A DNA stretch of 64,000 nt, taken from contig CAYUCC010000020.1 of the NCBI GenBank assembly GCA_964443225.1, forward strand, positions 1 to 64,000, in the 5' to 3' direction. The stretch's first letter is position 1, and the number at the start of each line of letters is the position of its first letter. A model generated the notes under the pieces. That model was not told where the DNA came from, did not search any database, and saw only the letters and a program-made list of their open reading frames with translations. Shown piece after piece: positions 1 through 7,891 of this stretch. Origin of the DNA: SSC4 sp964443225. GTDB lineage: Bacteria; Chloroflexota; Anaerolineae; SSC4; Amarolineaceae. The position numbers were made by a program, and so were the translations under genes.

Positions 1-671
1 TAGGCGACGAAGATGGGAATGTCGCCGATGATGCGGATACCCCGGGCGTTGGCGTACCCCTTGACCGCGTGCCACTGCACGAAGAACAGGTACTGCAGGA
101 ACTTCTGGGCCCTGACGTCGTCCGCCACGCGGTCACGCCAGACCTGGAGCGCGGCCGGCTGGCGGGTGGCAATGTCCTGTGCCCACGAACCCCAATTGGC
201 ACCGCCGTGCGCTTTTTTGATGGCCATGAAGAGTGCGTAATCGTCCAGCCAGCGGGCCTGCGCCTGGCACCAGCTTTCGAACGCCTCGACCTGCTCGGTC
301 GTGCCGCGCGTCCCGAAGTTGGCAAACGCCTTGTGCAGCAGCGCCATTTTCCATGGAATGACGGCGCCAAAATCGACAGCCTGTTTGGGAAAATAGGGGG
401 TGTTCTGCATATCGGCGGCATCCAACAGACCGTCGCGCACCAACACGTCGGGACTGATCAGCAGCGGGTTGCCGGCAAACGCCGAAAAGCACTGGTAGGG
501 CGAGTCACCGTAGCCGGTCGGGCCGAGTGGAAACACCTGCCAGAGCTGCTGGCCGCTGCGCGCCAAAAAATCGACCCATCGAAATGCCACATCCCCCAGG
601 TCGCCAATCCCATAACGGCCCGGAAAAGACGTGGGATGCAGTAACACACCGCTCGAGCGTGGAAATTGCAT
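1..671 (-). CDS. malQ: 4-alpha-glucanotransferase, 5' part only
   Basis: Amylomaltase (GH77), which transfers alpha-1,4-glucan segments in maltodextrin and glycogen metabolism in the cytoplasm. The reading frame runs off the left edge, so only about 223 N-terminal residues are visible. They start MQFPRSSGVLLHPTSFPG and include the family signatures YGIGDLGD, WQVFPLGPTGYGDSPYQ and, near the edge, IIGDIPIFVA. The ATG at 671 is preceded by GAGG seven bases upstream. No member of its operon is visible. Two glgC-type genes lie about 56 kb away in the window, which fits glycogen turnover, but no linkage can be shown. The identification is firm; the catalytic half is outside the window. Confidence 0.95.
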   Translation of the reverse strand, partial: MQFPRSSGVLLHPTSFPGRYGIGDLGDVAFRWVDFLARSGQQLWQVFPLGPTGYGDSPYQCFSAFAGNPLLISPDVLVRDGLLDAADMQNTPYFPKQAVDFGAVIPWKMALLHKAFANFGTRGTTEQVEAFESWCQAQARWLDDYALFMAIKKAHGGANWGSWAQDIATRQPAALQVWRDRVADDVRAQKFLQYLFFVQWHAVKGYANARGIRIIGDIPIFVA

Positions 672-742
672 GGCTCTACCTCGTAGAAAGGGTACACAGA
701 CGCGACCGTCACTCGCGTGTGTGGATATCATGATGTAGCTTT

Positions 743-751
743 ATTCTAGCA
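743..751 (-). promoter_or_regulatory. extended -10 promoter for malQ
   Basis: Read on the minus strand this is TGC-TAGAAT, an extended -10 element. Transcription would start near 736, giving a leader of about 65 nt before the malQ ATG. I see no good -35, as expected for an extended -10. Confidence 0.45.
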
Positions 752-782
752 CACGGGTAGGCGGGGGTGCAAGATGGGAGTG

Positions 783-831
783 GGGAGTAGGGAGTAGGGA
801 GTAGGGAGTAGGGAGTAGGGAGTACGGAGTA
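783..831. repeat. heptanucleotide tandem repeat (GGGAGTA)n
   Basis: Six perfect copies of GGGAGTA (783-824) and a seventh with one change (CGGAGTA, 825-831). It lies in the 244-bp gap between malQ and the acylphosphatase gene. It has no coding sense. Related CCCTACTCC-type sequence reappears near 12.8 kb. Nothing else is recognisable in this gap apart from the malQ promoter. Confidence 0.9.
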
Positions 832-915
832 GAGGTGGCGTCAGGGTCGCGCGAGGGTGGTTGGGAGGGCATGGTATGGGCGGTGAATGTTGGGTTGGGT
901 GGTGTCTGCCAGGTT

Positions 916-1200
916 TTACCCAATCACGTTGAAGCCGGGGAATGAGCCGGTGTAGGGTTCGAGGGCCATGTCTACGTCGGTGACGACGGCGGCGGCGGGG
1001 CCGTGATGGCACCAGCGCGCCATCTCGTGCACAGCGTCGGCATCACCCTCGAACACGGCTTCGACCGATCCATCAGGGCAGTTGCGTACCCACCCTGTGA
1101 CACCGGCGACGCGCGCCTGGCGCTGGGTCGATGCCCGAAAATAGACACCCTGCACTTCGCCGCGAATCCAGACGTGCACCCGCTGCGTTTTCATCGTCAT
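916..1200 (-). CDS. acyP: acylphosphatase
   Basis: Small cytoplasmic enzyme that hydrolyses acyl phosphates; 94 residues, the usual family length. The signature GEVQGVYFR carries the phosphate-binding arginine (Arg22), and WVRNCPDGSVEAVFEG carries the catalytic asparagine (Asn40). The ATG at 1200 overlaps the TGA of the VanW gene in an ATGA junction, so translation is probably coupled; a second ATG two codons in is possible. The physiological substrate is not known for the family. VanW and acylphosphatase are otherwise unrelated in function, so the pairing is only positional. Confidence 0.93.
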   Translation of the reverse strand: MTMKTQRVHVWIRGEVQGVYFRASTQRQARVAGVTGWVRNCPDGSVEAVFEGDADAVHEMARWCHHGPAAAVVTDVDMALEPYTGSFPGFNVIG

Positions 1201-3083
1201 CCACCCGTGCTGTTCTCCCCACTCGGGGCGCTGGCGCTGGGCCCCACCAGGAACACGGCACGCCACGGTTGGTATTTGCTGACGAATTTGTCCTCGCGCA
1301 GCACCTGGCCGTCCTGTTTGATGATTCGTTTGACCACCACGTCGCGCCCATCGACCGCCCAGTCCACCTGTTTGCGCTGGCCGGGCTGGAGCGAAGAATC
1401 TTCCTGGATCAAGGGTGGCTCCGGTTTGCGCACGTTGCTGATCTCGGGACCCACCCTCTCTACCGTGCGGTTCGGTGTGGTCCCGTAGAAGTTGAACGTC
1501 AACGTGCCCTTTTCCAGATTGAGATCTGGTTTGATCAGCAGAAAGGCGCCGCTGTCGTTTTTGAATCTGAAGTCGACGTTTGGGGTATAGATGGTGGCGT
1601 CCATGCCCGGTTCGCCGTACCAGCTCACCACATAACCGTGCGCCCAGCGCTCGACGATCGGAAAACCACCCCAGAAGGCCGCCCGAAAGGCTGTGGTGGA
1701 CACCTGGCAAATACCACCGCCCACCCCGACCGCCGTCCGGTCGCCGGCAATGACCAGCGAGTCTTCGTAACCGTTGGCGGCGGATACGTCACCAACCACC
1801 TGGTTGAACGAGAATTCCCCGTCGGGTGGGATGACCACGCCGACGAACTCCTTGGTGCCGCGCACGATGTTGGCCACGCGGGCCGCGCTCGATCCTTTGA
1901 ACGTCGTCGTGCCGCTGGCCACCAGTTCCTTGATGCCCATCTGGTCGATCGCGTGCATGTCCACGGCGGGTTTGACGATTTGCACGGGCAGGTCCACGGT
2001 GTGGCTGCCCGCGGTCACCGCACTCAGCACGCTGCTGATCGTGGCGCTCACTTCGAGGCTGCGGCCAGCCTGGCTGGGTGCCAGGACGCTGACCTGCCCA
2101 TTGGCCGCGTCGAAATCCAACCGCGCATCGCGTGACGAGCGCGCCAGGCTGGTGGCCAGGTTCTCGGCATAGGCACGCACCGGTTCCTCGGCCACAGTCA
2201 TCTCAAAGGTCACCTGGCCCTCTTCACCGGTTTGGGGCACGAACGAAATCCACCTGGCCAGCTCGGACTGGTCGATGGCCCACGATTGGGGCGGTTCGCC
2301 CGCCGCCTCGTCACCTGCGTAGGCAATCGTCAGCGGTGCGCTGAGCAGCTGACGAGCCTGTTCGGCCACCTCATCCACGGCGGCAATCGTCGGTTCGATC
2401 TCGTGCACGACGACCTGCACGATACCATCCTGTCGCGTCAGCAGCTGCTGCTGCACGGCGGCCCACGTTGCGTCGATATCGGTGCGCCGTCCGACCTGAG
2501 ATGGCGTCGCGATGACTTCCAAATCGCGCAGGCTGATACTGGCGTCGCGCACCGGCCGGTCGATTGCCCGCGCAATACGATCGATCGAATAGGCGGCCTG
2601 AGCGGCACCGAACTTCAGGGTAGGCGTCACCTGGGCACTCTGGCGCAGCAGCGTCCACTGTTCGCGCAGCGCCTGAATCGGGTCGGCGTGACGACCCAGT
2701 TGATAGGCCTGGCGTGCGGTGGCACGGGCGTCGACCTGCACACCCAAATCGGCCGCGGAGACATTCCACGTCTGGCTGGCACCCTCGAAACTGTCGTGCA
2801 GCATGATCGTGGGGCCGGGATACGGTGTGAGCTCGTGTTCGAGACGGGCCGCCGCCTGGTCCAGCGTGAGCTCGCTCAAATCGACGCCCTGTACCTGCAC
2901 CCCGTAGAATACGCGGTTGGCAAAACGCAGCTGCACCGCCGTGACCGCCGTGACGAGCAGGAGAACGGACAAACCAAATGCCAGCAGCAACAGGAGCAGG
3001 ACGCTGCGTCGTTTGTGCGGCCGCACGGCACTTTGGGGTCGTTGTGGCCGCGGCTGTGCGGCAGGTTTGACGGACGTTTCCAC
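1197..3083 (-). CDS. VanW family protein with G5 domain
   Basis: Membrane-anchored cell-envelope protein, 628 residues. After a basic N-terminus there is one transmembrane segment (about residues 25-51, VLLLLLLAFGLSVLLL). Then come two repeats of the PG_binding_4 type, the VanW core (GEFSFNQVVGDVSAANGY, GVGGGICQVSTTAFRA) and a C-terminal G5-like domain. The GTG at 3083 is chosen because AGGAG lies seven bases upstream; an upstream in-frame start would put translation inside a palindromic repeat. VanW proteins are named for vancomycin-resistance clusters but their reaction is unknown, and no van genes are near. A role at the peptidoglycan is inferred from domains. Confidence 0.9.
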   Translation of the reverse strand: METSVKPAAQPRPQRPQSAVRPHKRRSVLLLLLLAFGLSVLLLVTAVTAVQLRFANRVFYGVQVQGVDLSELTLDQAAARLEHELTPYPGPTIMLHDSFEGASQTWNVSAADLGVQVDARATARQAYQLGRHADPIQALREQWTLLRQSAQVTPTLKFGAAQAAYSIDRIARAIDRPVRDASISLRDLEVIATPSQVGRRTDIDATWAAVQQQLLTRQDGIVQVVVHEIEPTIAAVDEVAEQARQLLSAPLTIAYAGDEAAGEPPQSWAIDQSELARWISFVPQTGEEGQVTFEMTVAEEPVRAYAENLATSLARSSRDARLDFDAANGQVSVLAPSQAGRSLEVSATISSVLSAVTAGSHTVDLPVQIVKPAVDMHAIDQMGIKELVASGTTTFKGSSAARVANIVRGTKEFVGVVIPPDGEFSFNQVVGDVSAANGYEDSLVIAGDRTAVGVGGGICQVSTTAFRAAFWGGFPIVERWAHGYVVSWYGEPGMDATIYTPNVDFRFKNDSGAFLLIKPDLNLEKGTLTFNFYGTTPNRTVERVGPEISNVRKPEPPLIQEDSSLQPGQRKQVDWAVDGRDVVVKRIIKQDGQVLREDKFVSKYQPWRAVFLVGPSASAPSGENSTGG

Positions 3084-3107
3084 CGGTGTTCTCCTTGGTT
3101 CAGTTAT

Positions 3108-3184
3108 GGGTCTGTAGAAGAATAACTTCACGTGACCTACGGCGAATCCAGCCATTTTGCAGGAAGCTGTTCATTGACAAGCCC
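3108..3184 (-). repeat. 78-bp palindromic element, copy 1 (inverted)
   Basis: The same dispersed element as at 8521, 45218, 45344, 56324 and 56405, here in the opposite orientation. Read on the minus strand it starts GGGCTTGTCAATGAACAGCT, has the interior TTCCTGCAAAATGG and GATTCGCCG, and ends GAAGTTATTCTTCTACAGACCC. It lies just upstream of the VanW start, so it would be in that gene's 5' leader. Confidence 0.8.
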
Positions 3185-3275
3185 ATAGCACCGCCTCAAA
3201 ACGCTTTTTGATTCTAGCAGGAAATCCCAAAAACGACAAGCTGTCACGCTTACATTTGGCGGGCAAATTTTGCTG

Positions 3276-3305
3276 TTGGACATTCGAAGTGTCTGCTGTT
3301 ATAAT
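3276..3305 (+). promoter_or_regulatory. promoter of the 2Fe-2S protein operon
   Basis: TTGGAC (3276-3281), an 18-base spacer and TATAAT (3300-3305). The predicted transcription start is about 3312, only three bases before the ATG at 3315. No ribosome-binding site is present, so the message is probably leaderless. Confidence 0.6.
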
Positions 3306-3314
3306 TTCAGCCCT

Positions 3315-3785
3315 ATGCTGCATCACACCATCCATTTTACGCTCAACGACGCTGCGGTCACGTGCACAGTTCCACCGCACTGGACGCTGTATGACCTGCT
3401 GCAGCAAATCGAAGACTCTCGCTGCCTGTTCGACGCATGTACGCACGGCGACTGCTGTCGCTGCACCGTGCTGCTCGATGGGCGGTCTGTCTGTGCCTGC
3501 CAGGTCCTGGCGGTCGAAGTGGTGGAACGGGCGGTTCAGACGCGGGCGGGATTGGCGGGCCACCCCGTGGTCCAGGCGTTGGAAAGCCTGGTCGGTCCAT
3601 GCGGCAGCTGCATCGACGCCTTTACCCTGACCGCCATCGACTGCCTGCAGACCGCGCAACGCGACGATGGGCACAGCCTGGACGAGGCACTGTTGGCGAT
3701 TCCCTGCACCTGCCAGGTCAACCAACAGGTGCGACACGTCGTCCAGCACCATTGGGCGCATGTTCGGCGTGAGGGCGGGCCGTGA
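3315..3785 (+). CDS. (2Fe-2S)-binding protein, CO/xanthine dehydrogenase small-subunit type
   Basis: 156 residues with the two-cluster layout of CoxS/XdhC-type electron-transfer subunits. The plant-type ferredoxin cluster motif is CTHGDCCRCTVLLDG with a further Cys in SVCAC. The second, helical cluster is CGSC and, later, CTCQ. The usual CGxC of the first motif reads CCRC, with one extra cysteine. The known partners, a molybdopterin large subunit and an FAD subunit, are not adjacent. The next genes are an epimerase and a MoaD-like protein, overlapping or nearly so. It may serve a distant molybdo-enzyme or the nearby aldehyde oxidoreductase; the latter is only inference. Confidence 0.8.
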   Translation: MLHHTIHFTLNDAAVTCTVPPHWTLYDLLQQIEDSRCLFDACTHGDCCRCTVLLDGRSVCACQVLAVEVVERAVQTRAGLAGHPVVQALESLVGPCGSCIDAFTLTAIDCLQTAQRDDGHSLDEALLAIPCTCQVNQQVRHVVQHHWAHVRREGGP

Positions 3786-4807
3786 CGGAACGAACGATGG
3801 CCGGCGCACACATCCTGGTCACCGGGGCCAGTGGTTTCATTGGTAGTCACCTCTGCGAGCGGCTGTTGGAGATGGACGTCGCTGTGCACGCCCTGGTGCG
3901 TGACCCGTCGCGCGCAGCCTGGCTGGCCGACCAGGGCATCGAGCTGGTGCCCGGGGCACTGGAAGACGCAGCTGCGCTGCGTCGCGCGGTGGCCGGGTGC
4001 ACGGCGGTGATTCATACCGCCGCCTGGACCGGCACACCCGACGAACCAGGCCTGGGGGATACCATCAACGTGGCGGGCACAGAGGCCGTACTGACCGCAG
4101 CCGCCCACGCGGCCGTCGAGCGCGTGATCGTTTTCAGCAGTGTCGCCGTGTACGGCGTCAATGATGCCGCGGTGATCGACGAAGCGGCACCCACACCGCT
4201 GGTTGGGCAGGCCTATCCCGACAGCAAAATACGCACCGAGGCCGTGGTACGGCGTTTTGCCGGCCAGGGATTGGACACAGTCATTCTGCGCCCCGCCAGC
4301 ACCTACGGCCCACGCGGCACGGCATGGACGCTGCATCCGCTCGAACAAATCCGGCGCGGCCGGCTGCGTCTGTTGGGCGGTGGACGTGGCCTGGTGAACC
4401 TGGGTTACATCGACAACGTGGTGGATGGTACTGTGCTGGCCCTGACGCAGCCCCAGGCGGCTGGGCAGACCTACAACCTGTGTGATGGTGTGGCCATCAC
4501 CTATCGCGACTTCTATGGCTATTACGCGCGTATGCTTGGCAAACGGCGTGTTCCCAGTGTGCCCGCCTGGTTGGGCCGGCTGGCGGTGTCGTCGCCCGGG
4601 CGTTGGCTGCGCCGGGTGTCCGGACGCCCGAGCGCGGGGCGCTGGTCTCTGCACTACTTGTTGAACCGGAGCCGCTTCTCGATCGACAAAATGCAGCGTG
4701 AACTGGGCTATCGGCCGTACATTTCGGTGAGTGAAGGCATGAAACGTACCGAAGTCTGGCTGCAGGCACACGGCTACCTCGCCGAGAAAGGAACGTCGGG
4801 GAGATGA
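3782..4807 (+). CDS. NAD-dependent epimerase/dehydratase family protein
   Basis: Extended short-chain dehydrogenase, 341 residues. The N-terminal Rossmann motif is GASGFIGSHL, the catalytic region is VFSSVAVYG followed by YPDSKIRTE (Tyr-x3-Lys type), and RPASTYGPRG is the typical sugar-epimerase loop. The C-terminus is the usual substrate domain. The GTG at 3782 overlaps the previous stop (GTGA); an internal ATG five codons later is an alternative. Its stop overlaps the next start in ATGA. The substrate cannot be read from sequence, and its place between a 2Fe-2S subunit and a MoaD-like protein is unexplained. Confidence 0.85.
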   Translation: MTERTMAGAHILVTGASGFIGSHLCERLLEMDVAVHALVRDPSRAAWLADQGIELVPGALEDAAALRRAVAGCTAVIHTAAWTGTPDEPGLGDTINVAGTEAVLTAAAHAAVERVIVFSSVAVYGVNDAAVIDEAAPTPLVGQAYPDSKIRTEAVVRRFAGQGLDTVILRPASTYGPRGTAWTLHPLEQIRRGRLRLLGGGRGLVNLGYIDNVVDGTVLALTQPQAAGQTYNLCDGVAITYRDFYGYYARMLGKRRVPSVPAWLGRLAVSSPGRWLRRVSGRPSAGRWSLHYLLNRSRFSIDKMQRELGYRPYISVSEGMKRTEVWLQAHGYLAEKGTSGR

Positions 4808-5082
4808 AGGTCAATTTCTTCGCCACGTTACGTCCCATTGTGGGTACCAAGACGGTCGACCTGGTTTTGCCCGACGGAACGACCGTGGCAGGACTGATCG
4901 AGGAAATCGTGACGCGCTATCCCGCCATGCGGCCGGAGCTGCTCGACGAACAGGGGCGGCTGTGGCCCCACGTGCACATCATGGTCAACGGCCGCGATGC
5001 CCAGTATCTTGCCCAAGGCCTGGCAACGGTAATCCAACCGTCGGACGGCGTCAACGTTTTTCCAGCGGTGGGTGGAGGCTGA
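4804..5082 (+). CDS. MoaD/ThiS family sulfur-carrier protein
   Basis: 92-residue ubiquitin-fold protein. It opens MKVNFFATLRPIVG, has VDLVLPDGTTVAGLIEEI, IMVNGRDAQYL and DGVNVFPAVGGG, and ends in the Gly-Gly needed for adenylation and thiocarboxylate formation. This subgroup is common beside tungsten aldehyde:ferredoxin oxidoreductases. Here such an enzyme follows on the opposite strand at 5530, so a role in the tungstopterin/molybdopterin cofactor is likely. It starts by ATGA overlap with the epimerase and is followed after two bases by a small companion gene. Confidence 0.88.
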   Translation: MKVNFFATLRPIVGTKTVDLVLPDGTTVAGLIEEIVTRYPAMRPELLDEQGRLWPHVHIMVNGRDAQYLAQGLATVIQPSDGVNVFPAVGGG

Positions 5083-5084
5083 CG

Positions 5085-5342
5085 ATGCCGCAGATGGTCC
5101 GGGATGTGCGTGGCGTGCCCCTGTGGTTGTGGCGTGAGTACCTGGTGGAGATGGGCGGCAAGGCGCAAAACGACTGGCACGTGGTGGGCGAAGGCTGGGA
5201 GGTTCACCTGACGCAGATGCCCGACTTTCAGCTGGGCTCATTGCGCGTGGGTGAGGTGCGCATCGAGTTATTGGGGGAAGAGCCGGTCTTTTCGGCGTTC
5301 AAAGCCCAGCTGGAACGCAAACTGGTCCGTGGTGGTGGCTAA
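5085..5342 (+). CDS. small companion of MoaD (possible MoaD-related C-terminal domain)
   Basis: 85 residues, MPQMVRDVRGVPLWLWREYL, with an alpha/beta pattern and no cofactor motif or membrane segment. It follows the MoaD gene after two bases, clearly in the same operon. Its size and position match small proteins annotated as MoaD-related or DUF1952 in Thermus and Chloroflexota; that match is from memory and not tested. The last codons and stop are repeated in degenerate form 53 bases downstream, where palindromes begin. Confidence 0.65.
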   Translation: MPQMVRDVRGVPLWLWREYLVEMGGKAQNDWHVVGEGWEVHLTQMPDFQLGSLRVGEVRIELLGEEPVFSAFKAQLERKLVRGGG

Positions 5343-5433
5343 ACGGAGGGATCCGCACCTGGGGGTGCGGACTATTCTGGTCCGCGGTGGCGGCTAGACG
5401 AGGGGTCCGCACCCCCAGGTGCGGACCCCTCCG
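5343..5433. terminator. nested palindrome between convergent genes
   Basis: Two 29-base arms (5343-5371 and 5405-5433) are inverted copies with one mismatch. Each arm also contains its own 8-bp hairpin, TCCGCACC/GGTGCGGA. It starts right after the stop at 5342 and faces the 3' end of the aldehyde oxidoreductase, so it can act as a bidirectional terminator. There is no clear U-tract. Confidence 0.7.
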
Positions 5434-5529
5434 TTTGTTGACCGGGTTCTACACAGACACGCCTCGCACCGCGAAGCGTGTCAGCTTGCAGGCCTAGGGC
5501 CGTTCGCCGGGGCGAACAGCCTGGCAGAT

Positions 5530-7350
5530 CTACAGGATGTCCAGTTCCTTGAGCTTCGCTTCCGGCACAACGCCGTTCACCCAACCGCGCTGCTCGTAGT
5601 AGTCGGCCAGCATCAGGTCCAGCTCGCAGACGTGCCCTTCGGAGCCGGGCATGGTTGAAGGTTCTGTCGTGAAGCGGGCTGGCAGGTAATCGCTGCCCTC
5701 GCGCAAGCCGGCCAGGTTGTTGAAGTAGCGTTCCAGGGTGTAGATGCGTTTGCCGATCTGGAGCGCTTCCTCGCCTGAAATCTGGCGGCCGGTCATGGCG
5801 GAATACTGCTGGGCGTACTCGTCGGGTCCCTGGGCGAACGAGCTAAACTTGCACAGGTCGAGGCTGTCGCCAAAGGCGTGCAGGTCCTGCAGCAGGATCG
5901 TCAATCCTGCCTTACCCTCCCAGGCCAACGGATCGGTCGGCATTGGGATCAGGCTAAGCTCACTGGCCGGTGTATAGGCTCGCAGGTGGCATGCACCGCG
6001 ATTGCTTGTCGCATAGGCGATGCCCATCCCCTTGAGGCCGCGCGGGTCGTAGGCCGGGATTCCCTGGCCCTTCACCGTCATCGCGATCTCGGGATGCCCC
6101 CAGGCCCTGGCCGCGCCGGCCGTGCTCTCGGCCAGAATGTTGCCAATGCCTTCGCGGAAGGCGACCTTGCGCGCCGTTTCGACCATGCCGTCGATATCAC
6201 CCCATTTGAGGCCGCCGTCGCCATTGACATAACCTCGTTCCGTGGCTTCCATGTAAACCGACAGAACGTGACCGATCTCGATGGCGTCATAGCCCCAGTC
6301 GTTGGCCAGGTCAATGATCTTAGCCACAGTCGCAATGTCGTCACAGCCGCAGTTGGCGCCGATTGACCAGGCCGGCTCGTATTCCACACTCTCCATGCGC
6401 AGGCCCTTCCACGGTCCCTCGGTGATCTCCACTTCCTTCTTACAGGCGACCGGGCAGGCATGGCAGGTGGGGTCGTCGACCAGGATGTGTTCCTTGACGT
6501 ACTCACCGCTGATCAATTCGGCCTTCTCGCCGAAAGAGGTGAGCTTGCTGTTGAAGGCTGGCAGGGCACCCATGTTGCTGGTAATGTTCATCAACACGTT
6601 GGTGCCATACACCGACAAGCCACCTTTGCGCGGACTGGTGACGTTCTTTTCGTCCATGATCGTGGCCAAGGCGCGGTTATGGGCTGCTTTCCACGTCTCG
6701 CGGTCGGTGGCCGGTTTCGGGAACGCCTTGGATGCCTTGACAACGATGGCTTTGAGGAGCTTGCTGCCGCCCACGCAGCCGGTACCGCCGCGGCCGCTGG
6801 CCCTGTCGTTTTCGTTGACCCAGCAGGCCAGCTTGACCAGGTTTTCGCCGGCCTGTCCAATCGCAATGACGGTCAGGTCCTTCTCACCGTACATGGTGCG
6901 GAAGTGTTTGATCGTATCATGCACGCCCATACCCCAGACGGCCGACGCATCGTGCAGTTCGACGACGCCATCGTGCACGTAGGCATACACCGGTTTGTCC
7001 GCCTTGCCTTTGAAAACCAGGCCGTCGAAGCCGGCCCAGCGCAGACGCGCGGCGGACCAGCCACCATGGTGGCTGTCGGTGACAGTACCGGTGAGCGGCG
7101 ACTTGGTCACGACGGCCATGCGGCCGCTCATGTTGGCTTCGGTCCCAGTCAAAGGGCCGTTCATGAAGCACAGGATGTTGTCCGGCGAGAGCGGATCCAC
7201 CGCGGGTCCGTTGTCGAACACGTATTTGACACCGAGGCCACGCGCACCGATGTACTTGAGCTTGTCTTCCTCGGCGATGGGCTTGTATTCGACCTTACCG
7301 GCTGTCAGGTCGATCCAAGCGACATGATCTGCGTACCCACCTAATTGCAT
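5530..7350 (-). CDS. aor: aldehyde:ferredoxin oxidoreductase (tungsten type)
   Basis: Cytoplasmic tungstopterin iron-sulfur enzyme that oxidises aldehydes to acids with ferredoxin; 606 residues, normal for the family. The three clustered 4Fe-4S ligands are in CHACPVAC (Cys296, Cys299, Cys303) and the fourth is Cys500 in DSLDLC. Cofactor-binding stretches include TDSHHGGWSA and ATSNRGACHLRAYTP. The ATG at 7350 has GGAGG six bases upstream. It converges on the operon carrying MoaD, which may supply its cofactor. The exact aldehyde substrate cannot be told; members also work on crotonaldehyde or aromatic aldehydes. Confidence 0.95.
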   Translation of the reverse strand: MQLGGYADHVAWIDLTAGKVEYKPIAEEDKLKYIGARGLGVKYVFDNGPAVDPLSPDNILCFMNGPLTGTEANMSGRMAVVTKSPLTGTVTDSHHGGWSAARLRWAGFDGLVFKGKADKPVYAYVHDGVVELHDASAVWGMGVHDTIKHFRTMYGEKDLTVIAIGQAGENLVKLACWVNENDRASGRGGTGCVGGSKLLKAIVVKASKAFPKPATDRETWKAAHNRALATIMDEKNVTSPRKGGLSVYGTNVLMNITSNMGALPAFNSKLTSFGEKAELISGEYVKEHILVDDPTCHACPVACKKEVEITEGPWKGLRMESVEYEPAWSIGANCGCDDIATVAKIIDLANDWGYDAIEIGHVLSVYMEATERGYVNGDGGLKWGDIDGMVETARKVAFREGIGNILAESTAGAARAWGHPEIAMTVKGQGIPAYDPRGLKGMGIAYATSNRGACHLRAYTPASELSLIPMPTDPLAWEGKAGLTILLQDLHAFGDSLDLCKFSSFAQGPDEYAQQYSAMTGRQISGEEALQIGKRIYTLERYFNNLAGLREGSDYLPARFTTEPSTMPGSEGHVCELDLMLADYYEQRGWVNGVVPEAKLKELDIL

Positions 7351-7387
7351 GTTGAGCCTCCTTGAACCATGTTAGATTGTGGACGAA

Positions 7388-7434
7388 AAAGCCGTAGGCC
7401 GTTATGCTTTTTTTGCACAACGGCCTACGGCTTT
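7388..7434. repeat. perfect 16-bp inverted repeat in a divergent gap
   Basis: AAAGCCGTAGGCCGTT (7388-7403) and its exact complement (7419-7434) enclose a 15-base loop with seven T. It lies between the divergent aor and exporter genes, upstream of both, so it is not at any gene end. The rest of the gap up to 7658 holds nothing I recognise. Confidence 0.75.
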
Positions 7435-7657
7435 CTACGCTCGTGCGGCGCTGGGTCACGCCGCCGTCCGGCATGGGTGTGCCATGGGACTGTTACGACG
7501 AGCGGCATATCGTTATACCTGTATTCGTCCAACGCTGGACCAAACTGGGAACGGTTTTATTATAAGCCAGGCCTGCACAAAACGCAAGCCACGAAATTTG
7601 TTTTTGACAGGCCCGGACTGGACACGAACCACACGTTTCATTTCCGCATATCGCGAT

Positions 7658-7686
7658 TTGCCATGTTGGGAGTTTTGTGATATACT
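7658..7686 (+). promoter_or_regulatory. promoter of the LysE-family exporter
   Basis: TTGCCA (7658-7663), a 17-base spacer and TATACT (7681-7686), with an extended -10 TG at 7678-7679. Transcription should begin near 7693, giving a leader of about 200 nt before the GTG at 7892. Confidence 0.65.
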
Positions 7687-7692
7687 TCCGAT

Positions 7693-7882
7693 TGTCCAGG
7701 TCGGAGTGCTGGAGGGATCGGGGGACTTCCAGCCTCCGATCTGGCGCGTCCAGGGACCAAACAGGGCAGCGTCTGTGGCGCTGAATGGACCGCACGCTGC
7801 GATCTCCGCCCAGGCGAGGCACCGCAGGTCGGTATGAAGGTTTTGCCGGTGGCATCAGGCCAGGCAGAACCTTTTCTATTTT
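7693..7882 (+). promoter_or_regulatory. structured leader with intrinsic terminator (riboswitch/attenuator candidate)
   Basis: The first hairpin, 7696-7744, has 17 base pairs in two helices (11 and 6 bp, one bulged U at 7707, 14-base loop). The second, 7766-7800, pairs GCAGCGT with ACGCTGC and continues inward. An 11-bp stem, AAGGTTTTGCC (7837-7847) with GGCAGAACCTT (7863-7873), is followed at once by TTCTATTTT (7874-7882), an intrinsic terminator ending just before the ribosome-binding site. A promoter, two upstream helices and a pre-gene terminator together suggest ligand- or ribosome-controlled readthrough. I could not match it to a known riboswitch class. Confidence 0.6.
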
Positions 7883-7891
7883 GGAGGACGT

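Noticed and set aside
3536..4771. 411-codon minus-strand open frame
   Set aside because: Antisense of the 2Fe-2S subunit and epimerase genes, low-complexity His/Gln-rich product.
5343..5433. Possible att site or tRNA remnant
   Set aside because: No integrase or tRNA is near; the structure is fully explained as nested inverted repeats.
7693..7882. Assignment as a lysine, guanidine or Mn riboswitch
   Set aside because: The conserved core sequences of these classes are not visible by eye; only the general layout is supported.
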